Below are positions 1 to 6,685 of a stretch of DNA of 16,798 nucleotides, piece after piece. How positions within the stretch are numbered: position 1 is the first letter of the stretch; each line of letters begins with the position of its first letter. The stretch is from Candidatus Hydrogenedentota bacterium (GTDB taxonomy: Bacteria > Hydrogenedentota > Hydrogenedentia > Hydrogenedentales > SCBR16-9): the NCBI GenBank assembly GCA_007116095.1, contig SKJD01000496.1, positions 1 through 16,798 of the forward strand, in the 5' to 3' direction. The position numbers and the translations under genes are program-made. Under the pieces are notes generated by a model. That model had not been told where the DNA came from. It made no database searches and worked only from the letters and a program-made list of their open reading frames with translations.

Positions 1-1368
1 GAGGATCAGGCGGGTGAAGGTCGGTATGGCCTGGAGGAGCTGGTACATCAACTGGATGTCCAGCATCGAGACTTCGTCCACGACGATCAAATCCGTGTGC
101 AGCGGATTGCCCGCATGGCGCTCGAAACGACCGCGGTGGGGATTGAAGTCCAACATGCGGTGTATGGTGGCGGCTTCGCGTCCGGTCGCGGCCTCCATGC
201 GCTTGGCGGCGCGGCCTGTGGGCGCTGCGAGCAGGAAAGAATAACCTTTGCGCTCCAGGATCGCCAGCAGGCTGTTAATGACCGTTGTTTTCCCCGTACC
301 CGGACCGCCGGTGATGATGTTGACCTTCTGCCGGATACCCTGTTCGATGGCCTGCTTTTGCTCGACGGAAAGGCCAATATCGAATTTCTTCTCCGCCCAT
401 TTCAAGGCATTCGGAAAGCTCGTGATTGGAATGCTTTCGATGGGGGTGTCCCGGAGGCGCTGCAAGAGCTTCACGCACTCCGTCTCGGCCTTGTAGAGGT
501 ATTCCAGGTAAATCCGGTCTTCGTCCCGCGCCACCCGACAGGCGGGCAGCACCAGCTCGAAACGTTCCCGGACATAGGTTTCGGGCAATTCCAGGATCGC
601 CGCAGCCCCCTCCAGGACTTCGCCCAGCTTCAGAAAGACATGCCCCTCCTGGGCGGCCTGCCGCAGTTGGTAACTAATTCCGGCGGCAATGCGCACCTCC
701 GAATCCCGCGCAATCCCCAACTTCGCGGCGATGGCGTCCGCCCCCCGGAAAGCGATGCCCGCAATGTCTTCGGCGAGGCAGTAGGGATTCGCCCGCAGCA
801 CGGCCAGGGCGTTGTCTCCATAGCGGCGGTAAATTTTGGTAGCCTGGGCGGGGGTGATGCCGTGGCCCTGCAGAAAAACCATGATCGACTGAATCGACTT
901 TTGCGACTCCCAGGCTTCCTGAATCTGCGCCAGGCGCTTTTTGCCGATGCCCTCGACGCGACGCAATTTGTGGGGCTCTTCACTGATGACCCGCAGGGTG
1001 TCCCGCCCGAATTTTTCGACCAACCGCTTGGCATAGGTCGGTCCGATGCCGGCGATGAGCCCGGAACCAAGGTATTTCTCGATGCCCTGCACGGTCTCGG
1101 GTTGCAGCGTCTCGAAGGACACCACCTGCAACTGCTTACCGAAGCGTTTGTCATCGACCCAGCGGCCGCGCAATCGAAGCGTTTCTCCGGGCGACACGGC
1201 CAGCATGCTTCCGACGAAAGTGATCGGTTCGAGCTGTTCTTCCACGCGGAGTCGGCCAACCAGGAAACCGTTCTCCGGATTCTCAAAGACGATCCGCTCC
1301 AGCTCGCCTTCGACGTTGACCACCGGCTCGATATCGGTCTGTTTGGGTAGCTTGTCGTCGGCGGGCAT
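1..1368 (-). CDS. recD2: RecD2-type DNA helicase (RecD-like, YrrC family), 3' end missing
   Basis: This is a 5'-to-3' superfamily 1B DNA helicase that works outside a RecBCD complex in replication-linked repair. The frame is open for 456 codons and runs off the left edge, so the C-terminal half (second RecA domain, SH3-like insert) is not seen. Family RecD2 proteins are roughly 720-800 residues. Visible in order: an N-terminal OB-like region (about 20-90); helix-hairpin-helix repeats (about 100-160, including GSGLIAGIGP and RRVEGIGKKRL), which mark RecD2 rather than RecBCD RecD; Walker A GGPGTGKT (354-361); motif Ia LAAPTGRAAKRM (380-391); Walker B VVDEVSM (429-435). The chosen ATG at 1368 follows AGAGGA by 7 bases. 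The frame also extends upstream to ATGs at 1401, 1407 and 1410. The 1410 ATG overlaps the stop of the dehydrogenase gene as ATGA, so a start 14 codons longer by translational coupling is possible. It is the third gene of a likely operon with the dehydrogenase and the YihY-like gene. Confidence 0.95.
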   Translation of the reverse strand, partial: MPADDKLPKQTDIEPVVNVEGELERIVFENPENGFLVGRLRVEEQLEPITFVGSMLAVSPGETLRLRGRWVDDKRFGKQLQVVSFETLQPETVQGIEKYLGSGLIAGIGPTYAKRLVEKFGRDTLRVISEEPHKLRRVEGIGKKRLAQIQEAWESQKSIQSIMVFLQGHGITPAQATKIYRRYGDNALAVLRANPYCLAEDIAGIAFRGADAIAAKLGIARDSEVRIAAGISYQLRQAAQEGHVFLKLGEVLEGAAAILELPETYVRERFELVLPACRVARDEDRIYLEYLYKAETECVKLLQRLRDTPIESIPITSFPNALKWAEKKFDIGLSVEQKQAIEQGIRQKVNIITGGPGTGKTTVINSLLAILERKGYSFLLAAPTGRAAKRMEAATGREAATIHRMLDFNPHRGRFERHAGNPLHTDLIVVDEVSMLDIQLMYQLLQAIPTFTRLIL

Positions 1369-1406
1369 GGGGAATTCCTCTTTCGGGGCATGGGGCGGCA
1401 TAGACA

Positions 1407-2135
1407 TCATCCCAAGGGCGTGCTTGCGAAACGGCGGAGGGGCAGGATGTCCGTGGTCATCTGTGGCGACATGGTGGCCAGAAACAACGCCGCATGCGCA
1501 ATATCCTCGGGCTGCATGAAGTCCGCCTTGTCACGATCGGGCATGGCTTCCTCCGTCATCCGGGTCGCCACGCCGCCGGGACACAAGGCGTGCACCGCTA
1601 TCTGGTAGTCGCGCAACTCAAGCGCCAGGGACTTGGTCAGCCCGTTGACCGCATGCTTCGCCGCGCAGTAGGCGCTCTGGTTTTCAATCGGCTTGAGCCC
1701 CGTCACACTGGAGACATTGATGATCCGCCCGCTACGCCGTTCCATCATGTCCGGCAGCACCGCCTGGATACAGTGGAACATGCTATTGAGGTTCACGTCC
1801 AGGGTCTTTTGCCAGGCGGCGAAATCCATCTCCCAGAAAGGCTTGAATGCCGCGTAGCCCGCATTGTTCACGAGGATGTCAATCTTTCCGAATTCCGCCT
1901 GGGCCTGTGCAACCACACGCCGGACCTGGTCGGCGTCGGCGACATCACAGGGAATCGCGATCACACGGGTTGACGTACGTAACGCCAAAATAGCTTCCCG
2001 GGTCGCCTCCAGCTCTGTTTTCGTTCTGGAGCAGATGCACAAATCGCAGCCCGCCTCCGCAAAGGCCATAGCGATGGCGCGACCGATTCCCCGACCGGCG
2101 CCGGTGACTAAAGCGGATTTCCCACGTAAAAACAT
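1407..2135 (-). CDS. Classical short-chain dehydrogenase/reductase (SDR), FabG-like
   Basis: This is a soluble NAD(P)(H)-dependent oxidoreductase of the classical SDR family, 242 residues, the normal length. Seen in sequence: the Rossmann nucleotide-binding motif TGAGRGIG (11-18); CDV (63-65), which contacts the adenine ring in the family; NNAG (90-93); and the catalytic tetrad N115, S143, Y156, K160 (NVSS then YCAAK). The substrate-binding turn CPGGVATRM (185-193) is also present. The residues after the second beta strand, SRTKTEL (36-42), place an Arg after the Ser, which leans toward NADP(H); this is an inference. The substrate cannot be told from sequence. 3-oxoacyl-ACP reductase (FabG) is the nearest broad label, but many SDRs of other pathways look the same. 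The ATG lies 12 bases after AGGAG, which sits directly against the stop codon of the upstream YihY-like gene (18-base gap), supporting co-transcription. Its TGA overlaps an in-frame upstream ATG of recD2. Confidence 0.93.
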   Translation of the reverse strand: MFLRGKSALVTGAGRGIGRAIAMAFAEAGCDLCICSRTKTELEATREAILALRTSTRVIAIPCDVADADQVRRVVAQAQAEFGKIDILVNNAGYAAFKPFWEMDFAAWQKTLDVNLNSMFHCIQAVLPDMMERRSGRIINVSSVTGLKPIENQSAYCAAKHAVNGLTKSLALELRDYQIAVHALCPGGVATRMTEEAMPDRDKADFMQPEDIAHAALFLATMSPQMTTDILPLRRFASTPLG

Positions 2136-2153
2136 GGCGATAAATGTCTCCTG

Positions 2154-3740
2154 TTACGCATCAAAGTTGTTGTTTTCCGGATCCGACTCCGGCAGTTCTT
2201 CGGTCAGTTGCGCGATGTTCTTCGACAGGGTGTCCGGGTTGAAGCGCGCCACCGCCGCAAAAAAGGGCTTGTAATGCGGCTCATCACGCAGGAGCGAAGG
2301 ATCCTGTCCCTCCTGGCGCAGGACGTTCATGACATCGGCGACGCGAATATTCTCGGGCGCCTGGGAGGGCTGGTAGGTGACCGGTTCCGTGACACAGGCC
2401 GTGACCATGCCCGCCTTGCCCAGGTATTCGAGCGCGTCATTCACCATTCGTGTGGGCACGTTCCAGGCCTCAGCCATCTGGGTGGGCGTCAGCCCCCGCT
2501 TGCCCTGCTTGAAACGACGGGACAGCTCAATGAGCGTCCGCAGCCCCAGGGCTTCTTTATAGGCGATGCTCGCGGCCTCGGAGAGCCGCTCCATGGCGAA
2601 GGTCTTTTCGTTCTGGTAGGCGAAGGTCAGCAGCGCTCCGAAGAGCAGGATCATCCAGCTCACATATATCCACATCATGAAGAGCGGAAAGAGCGCGAAG
2701 CCCGAGAAGAAAGGCGTGTAGTTGGCCATGCCGAACTGGAAGCGCACGTAGGCCCACGCCGTGAGGCCCCAGAGAATGCCCGCCACCAGACCGCCAAAGA
2801 AGGCGTATTTGTACTGCACCTTGGTGTTCGGCACAAAATAGTAGAGCAGACTGAAAGTCAGGCACACGATCAGAATCTGAAACCAGCGGATGATAATGGC
2901 CAGTGGCCCCAGGCTCAGTGCGATGCCCTCACTCGCCAGGGCCGCCGACATTCCGGTGAAGCCCGCGACCGCAAAGGGCATCAGGATCGTGATCAGAAAA
3001 TAGGTCTTTAGCGACTTAAAATAATTCCGGCTCTGCTTGACGCCCCAGATGCCATTGAAAGCCGATTCCGCGTTGCGCATGAAGCCGAAGACGGTGCTGA
3101 GGATGAACAGGATACCGGTAAACCCGAGGGTCTGCGGGTTGGTAGCGCTGTTCTGGGCCAGATCAATCAGCACTTTGATGGGATCCTCGAAGTCTCCGTC
3201 TTCCCCGATACCGGATTCCTCGGTAAAGATGGGGAACATGGTTTCCATCAATTGGTCGATGAGCCGTTCGTCATAGGCTTCAGCCAGCGCCTCGGGATCG
3301 ACCTCCGGCGCGGAAGCCTCCGGCGCACCCACTGCGTCTTCAGGAATTTTTTCCGATACTCCCGGCGAGGAAATAAACGGGATGTTACGGTCCTCGATCA
3401 GGCTTTCTATGCGGGTGTTCAGGTTATCGGAGATCGTGCTGTACATCCGATCGCCGAGCTGAAATGTCGTGATGAAATAAAAGAGAAAGACCAGAAACGG
3501 CACCAGAAACAGCATGGTGGCGAAGGTCAGCGCCGCCGCCCGCAGCAACAGGGTTTCGTCGGTAATTCCCCGTGATACCAGGATGATCGCCCGGACATGT
3601 TTCGTGATGAACCCATTGGGAATGGGCTCCCCAGGGGCGCCGATATGCCAGACATCGTGTGAGACAAACTGCTTGCCCCGTTCCAGGGACGCATAGAGTT
3701 TTTCTTTGTGTTCACCCAATCTGGTGATAAAATTGCGCAT
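2154..3740 (-). CDS. YihY/BrkB-family integral membrane protein with acidic insert and C-terminal winged helix
   Basis: The gene encodes a 528-residue polytopic inner-membrane protein of the YihY/virulence factor BrkB family. The old 'ribonuclease BN' name for this family is a misassignment, and its transport or other role is unsettled. Hydrophobic segments lie at about 68-92, 205-222, 245-268, 278-302, 310-334 and 344-375. The family sequence AALTFATMLFLVPFLVF (69-85) marks the first, and a YFVPNTKVQYK loop (301-311) follows the fourth. Between the first two segments is an unusually long, acidic, Pro/Ala-rich insert (about 125-190, e.g. PEASAPEVDPEALAEAYDER), presumably outside the membrane. 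The C-terminal part (about 395-475, including LTPTQMAEAWNVPTRMVNDALEYL) looks like a winged-helix domain, as in the long forms of the family. E. coli YihY is about 290 residues, so this protein is much longer. The ATG at 3740 has only a weak Shine-Dalgarno (GGGACGG). It is probably the first gene of an operon with the SDR and recD2. I see no convincing promoter or terminator in the 193 bases before it. Confidence 0.9.
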   Translation of the reverse strand: MRNFITRLGEHKEKLYASLERGKQFVSHDVWHIGAPGEPIPNGFITKHVRAIILVSRGITDETLLLRAAALTFATMLFLVPFLVFLFYFITTFQLGDRMYSTISDNLNTRIESLIEDRNIPFISSPGVSEKIPEDAVGAPEASAPEVDPEALAEAYDERLIDQLMETMFPIFTEESGIGEDGDFEDPIKVLIDLAQNSATNPQTLGFTGILFILSTVFGFMRNAESAFNGIWGVKQSRNYFKSLKTYFLITILMPFAVAGFTGMSAALASEGIALSLGPLAIIIRWFQILIVCLTFSLLYYFVPNTKVQYKYAFFGGLVAGILWGLTAWAYVRFQFGMANYTPFFSGFALFPLFMMWIYVSWMILLFGALLTFAYQNEKTFAMERLSEAASIAYKEALGLRTLIELSRRFKQGKRGLTPTQMAEAWNVPTRMVNDALEYLGKAGMVTACVTEPVTYQPSQAPENIRVADVMNVLRQEGQDPSLLRDEPHYKPFFAAVARFNPDTLSKNIAQLTEELPESDPENNNFDA

Positions 3741-3933
3741 GGCCGCCGTCCCATGGGGTTTACTGCTATTAACGGTCTTGTGACACGACTCCTGATATTC
3801 TGCCGTGGCGCAAGCCCCTTCCGTAAGCCGTCATTTTCTCACATTACCGCCGGTCTTTGCCATGCCCAACGTGCATCGCGTCAACTACGGTATGGTCCGC
3901 ACTACAGGCCATGCCGCTACGGCTACCGGGCGT

Positions 3934-5775
3934 TCAGTCTATGAGATACCCGTCTTTCTCCAGGAGCTTGGCGAGTTTTGCCTTGCTGATCCCCTTATAA
4001 TTCAGCATACTGTTCGGGTCGATATGCTGGATGTATTGGTTATACCGGCGCTGGTGCGCAATCTCGGCGATAACCAGTGGGTCCTCGGACTCCACGATGT
4101 GCAAGGTACGTATCTTCACGCGCTTCATCCCGCCCATCCAGTCTTCCAGGGTCATCACGACATTGGGGGGCAGCTCGTCCATACGGTTGTGCTTGAGCAA
4201 AAAGACGACGAATTCCTTTGGATCATGGCCCGACTGCATCGCCTGCGTAAAGCGCACCTTGGTCAATGTGTATATGCGCGCCTGATCGCTTCCGCTGCGC
4301 TCGGCAAAGCGCTCCAGCGGAAGCATTTTCAGGGGATCAATCTGATCGCTGGGAACAACAACCTCGAAATTGGGCTGTACCACAAATTCACAACCCTTGT
4401 CCGGGAACTGCGCATACAATTCTTTGGGGAAGTCGCCTCGCAAAAAGGCTATACCCATAGTGGTGAAGCGAATATATAATTGATTGCCCCGACGCAAATG
4501 CGCCACCAGACCCAACCAATGCATTTCACACTGCAACGTGCGCGTCAGGCAGTCGCGGACAACTTCCGTGTTGCTGGGGTTGGCATAGCACAAGACGCCA
4601 TTATCCATCTGCTGCAATATGCCGTCTTCATCCCTTGCTGCCGATCGCGCCGCATACTCCACCAGGTCTTCCATGAGATACCAGGTCGTGTTGTCCAGGT
4701 CCGCATTTATCACCTGCAATGTATTTTTTGCAATTGCATAATCGCGGACATGCTGTAACAAGTCATCCAACGCTATATGCCGCTCAAAACGACTCATGCT
4801 TATAAGTGCATCTAAGCACTGACCGGCCACGACCAGATTGTCCTTCGAGACATCCAGCCAATCGTTCACCTCTGCTATCCAGATACAGGCGTCCACATTC
4901 AGATACTCGCCGGGAGGGACCAAGTCCTCAACGCGCTTTTGATCCTCTTTGTACAACCCGCCTGACTTGCGCATTCGGGCAGCCCCCCCCACCAGGGCGA
5001 TCACGATATGTCCTATGCTTTCGGAAAGCTGAATCCCCAGATCACTCCCTTCAGACTCCGGCGCATCCAGCGTCTCCAGCATCGGCACGGGGGCAACCTT
5101 CGACATACTTTCTCTATACTGTCGTATTTCCGCCAACAAAGCCACTACCCGCACCAAGCGTCCCTCGTTGTCAAAGCGGAACATTTCATACAACAAACAA
5201 TGTTGCACGAGCTCCCAGATTGCCTGCTCTACTTCGGCGTCGGAGCCGCCATGCAGCGCCCGAAGTTGGCCGGCTGGCATAATTCCTTTGGGGGACTCCC
5301 ATAGCAAGTCAAAGACTTCATGGGCCGTCTTCGAGACATTAAGGTCCTGCAAGCAATTCCGTATATTGCTTGGCGTGTCGTAATACCTATTGACAAACCA
5401 ATTAGCAAAGTCCGTCCGGTTCATGCTCATGTGATGCGAGAAACGCGCCATAAAAAGCCCGAATTCACTTTGCGACATGCTACGAATTCTGTTTGCAAAT
5501 GCATTAAAATCCCCCTGGCTGCTTAAGCTCTCCGCAATGCGCTTAATAACATGCTGTCCGTCCGGAGCCAGCTTTATCCGGGAGATGTCGGCATAAAACA
5601 GACGATCATAGACATCCACCAGGTACTCGACTTCCTCATCGGGAATTTCCAGCTTCTTCGCGAGAAAACGCACAGTTAGCCCGGAGCGACTTTTATCGGA
5701 CAGCTCTTCGGCGATTTGGTAGGCAAGGCGGCTCATCCCTTCCAGTGAAGCGAGCAAACTGGCGCCATGTCGCAT
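3934..5775 (-). CDS. Helicase-associated (Helicase_C_3-like) domain protein without a helicase motor
   Basis: This 613-residue protein is soluble, with no signal peptide or membrane segment. Residues about 460-575 match the pattern of the 'helicase conserved C-terminal domain' (Helicase_C_3, PF13625) known from XPB/Ssl2-like helicase-associated proteins: CEFVVQPNFEVVVPSDQIDP (462-481), then an Arg-Ile-Tyr-Thr-Leu-Thr helix start (500-505), then LPPNVVMTLEDWM (535-547) followed by a basic beta strand and an IVESEDPLVIAEI strand (559-571). The N-terminus (about 15-85, including LTVRFLAKKLEIPDEEVEYLV) resembles a winged helix. The middle is helical and unassigned. There is no Walker A, DEAD/DEAH box or other ATPase motif anywhere, so it should not be named a helicase. 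The ATG sits 6 bases after AAAGGAGAA, a strong ribosome site. A TATAAT promoter lies about 100 bases upstream. The gene is transcribed alone, and the next gene downstream begins after 193 bases. A nucleic-acid-binding or helicase-partner role is inferred from the domain only. Confidence 0.8.
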   Translation of the reverse strand: MRHGASLLASLEGMSRLAYQIAEELSDKSRSGLTVRFLAKKLEIPDEEVEYLVDVYDRLFYADISRIKLAPDGQHVIKRIAESLSSQGDFNAFANRIRSMSQSEFGLFMARFSHHMSMNRTDFANWFVNRYYDTPSNIRNCLQDLNVSKTAHEVFDLLWESPKGIMPAGQLRALHGGSDAEVEQAIWELVQHCLLYEMFRFDNEGRLVRVVALLAEIRQYRESMSKVAPVPMLETLDAPESEGSDLGIQLSESIGHIVIALVGGAARMRKSGGLYKEDQKRVEDLVPPGEYLNVDACIWIAEVNDWLDVSKDNLVVAGQCLDALISMSRFERHIALDDLLQHVRDYAIAKNTLQVINADLDNTTWYLMEDLVEYAARSAARDEDGILQQMDNGVLCYANPSNTEVVRDCLTRTLQCEMHWLGLVAHLRRGNQLYIRFTTMGIAFLRGDFPKELYAQFPDKGCEFVVQPNFEVVVPSDQIDPLKMLPLERFAERSGSDQARIYTLTKVRFTQAMQSGHDPKEFVVFLLKHNRMDELPPNVVMTLEDWMGGMKRVKIRTLHIVESEDPLVIAEIAHQRRYNQYIQHIDPNSMLNYKGISKAKLAKLLEKDGYLID

Positions 5776-5873
5776 GCGGCGTTCTCCTTTCGAGGCATTC
5801 CAGGACCGGCTTGGTGCGGGATTCCATACAGCGCGTTTGGATTCCCGGTATCGGGCATAAAAATGGACCTTCC

Positions 5874-5903
5874 ATTATAGCGGATAAATACGAATTTGAA
5901 CAA
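5874..5903 (-). promoter_or_regulatory. Probable sigma70-type promoter of the helicase-associated protein gene
   Basis: On the minus strand a perfect TATAAT occupies 5879-5874. Upstream are TGTTCA (17-base spacer) or TTGTTC (18-base spacer), each matching TTGACA at 3 of 6 positions. The predicted start is near 5867, leaving a leader of about 90 bases that ends in AAAGGAGAA before the ATG. The -10 is strong and the -35 weak, so an activator or other sigma contacts may contribute. It is inferred by eye only. Confidence 0.5.
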
Positions 5904-5985
5904 ACGCCGGAATGCGCCGAAATTGCCCACAATTTGTGTTTGTACGGCCTGTGTTGTAAGGTTGGATGGTCCCTGAGTGAGAGGC

Positions 5986-5994
5986 TGGTATAAT
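5986..5994 (+). promoter_or_regulatory. Probable extended -10 promoter of the small anchored protein gene
   Basis: TGGTATAAT is a perfect extended -10 element (TG, one base, TATAAT). The nearest -35-like hexamer, TTGGAT at 5962-5967, is 21 bases away, which is too far for a standard promoter. Extended -10 promoters need little -35 contact, so this is consistent. The predicted start is near 6001, about 77 bases before the ATG at 6078. Confidence 0.5.
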
Positions 5995-6077
5995 ATGCAC
6001 AACGGCAGCGCACAGGCCTGCCGTCAGCAACGATAACGCCTGGGTAGCACATAACATGCGCCCAGTGAGAGGTTTGT

Positions 6078-6680
6078 ATGTATTCTCTGGCCTACATCAC
6101 CATTCATACTTTGCTAATAAGTTTTGGCGCCAGCGCCTATTGGGGCCCGGTGCCCGAAGATGTGCGTACTTTCGTGATCACGTATCCCGACTCCGAGGAA
6201 CGTGATTATGCTGCACTTCAAGTGAATGGGGAATGGATATTGGACAGCACCCCGGATTTATCGAACAACCAGCAAGTGACGTTGATTTACGACTACCCCT
6301 GGCAGGAGCCCGCAACACACAACACGCTCTTCCGGAATATCCGGATCGACTCCGAACCCCGGGCTTTACGCGCCAATCGCATTGAACAGGGCTACAAGGA
6401 CGCTGATTATGTGCTGATGCGGCTGGACACCGGGGTGTTGCCTGTACAGGAACAAGACATCGCCCTGGCTGAACGGGCGGCGGCCATGGCGGCGGAAGTC
6501 AATGGGAGCGACAGTACGCCCGGCGAAGTAGGGACGTATGGCGCGACAGAAGCCCCGGGCAACGAACCCGGGTCAAGCGCAGCAGGATTTTCCGGCTATC
6601 GCTGGGGCGCGCATGCACTGGTGTTACTCGGCCTTGGCCTGGCCCTATTTGGAATCTACCGCCGCTTCCTGGCCGACTGA
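6078..6680 (+). CDS. Unassigned small protein with N-terminal signal-like segment and C-terminal membrane anchor
   Basis: I do not recognise this 200-residue protein. A hydrophobic stretch at residues 1-20 ending FGASA-YW looks like a signal peptide, although it lacks the usual basic n-region. Residues about 25-120 look like a beta-rich soluble domain, with an acidic/tyrosine-rich VTLIYDYPWQEP stretch (67-78). Residues 125-140 are Ala-rich and helical (LAERAAAMAAE). Residues 141-172 form a Gly/Ser/Thr/Pro/Glu-rich linker. A single hydrophobic segment (about 177-194) is followed by YRRFLAD. This architecture predicts an exported domain tethered to the inner membrane with a very short cytoplasmic tail. 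The tail (TM then arginines) recalls C-terminal sorting tags, but no PEP or similar motif precedes the TM. GAGAGG lies a few bases before the ATG. The stop is only 5 bases from the convergent cyclase stop, with no terminator hairpin between them. Confidence 0.75.
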   Translation: MYSLAYITIHTLLISFGASAYWGPVPEDVRTFVITYPDSEERDYAALQVNGEWILDSTPDLSNNQQVTLIYDYPWQEPATHNTLFRNIRIDSEPRALRANRIEQGYKDADYVLMRLDTGVLPVQEQDIALAERAAAMAAEVNGSDSTPGEVGTYGATEAPGNEPGSSAAGFSGYRWGAHALVLLGLGLALFGIYRRFLAD

Positions 6681-6685
6681 TCGCC

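Larger units (their letters stand above)
5776..6077. other. Divergent intergenic region (302 bases) with back-to-back promoters
   Basis: This spacer separates two divergently transcribed genes. It holds one consensus -10 box on each strand (minus strand 5874-5879, plus strand 5989-5994), about 115 bases apart, so the presumed transcripts do not overlap. The leader of the minus-strand gene is about 90 bases and that of the plus-strand gene about 77. I see no operator palindrome, RNA fold or small gene of note in it. Confidence 0.6.

Noticed and set aside
97..1350. A 417-codon open frame on the plus strand opposite recD2
   Set aside because: It lies wholly antisense to a gene with clear helicase motifs, its composition is typical of a GC-rich shadow frame, and it shows no domain or ribosome site.
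2208..3011. A 267-codon plus-strand frame opposite the YihY-like gene
   Set aside because: It has a highly charged, low-complexity translation (many Arg/Glu/His), no motif and no promoter. It is a shadow frame.
3741..3933. A small gene or terminator between the helicase-associated gene and the YihY-like gene
   Set aside because: Frames here are short and have no ribosome site, and inverted sequences are mismatched and lack a U tract.
1..5775. A defence island built around RecD2, the motorless helicase-associated protein and the membrane protein
   Set aside because: RecD2 and SDR are housekeeping families, the genes are not one operon, and no nuclease, sensor or toxin gene is present to support a defence system.
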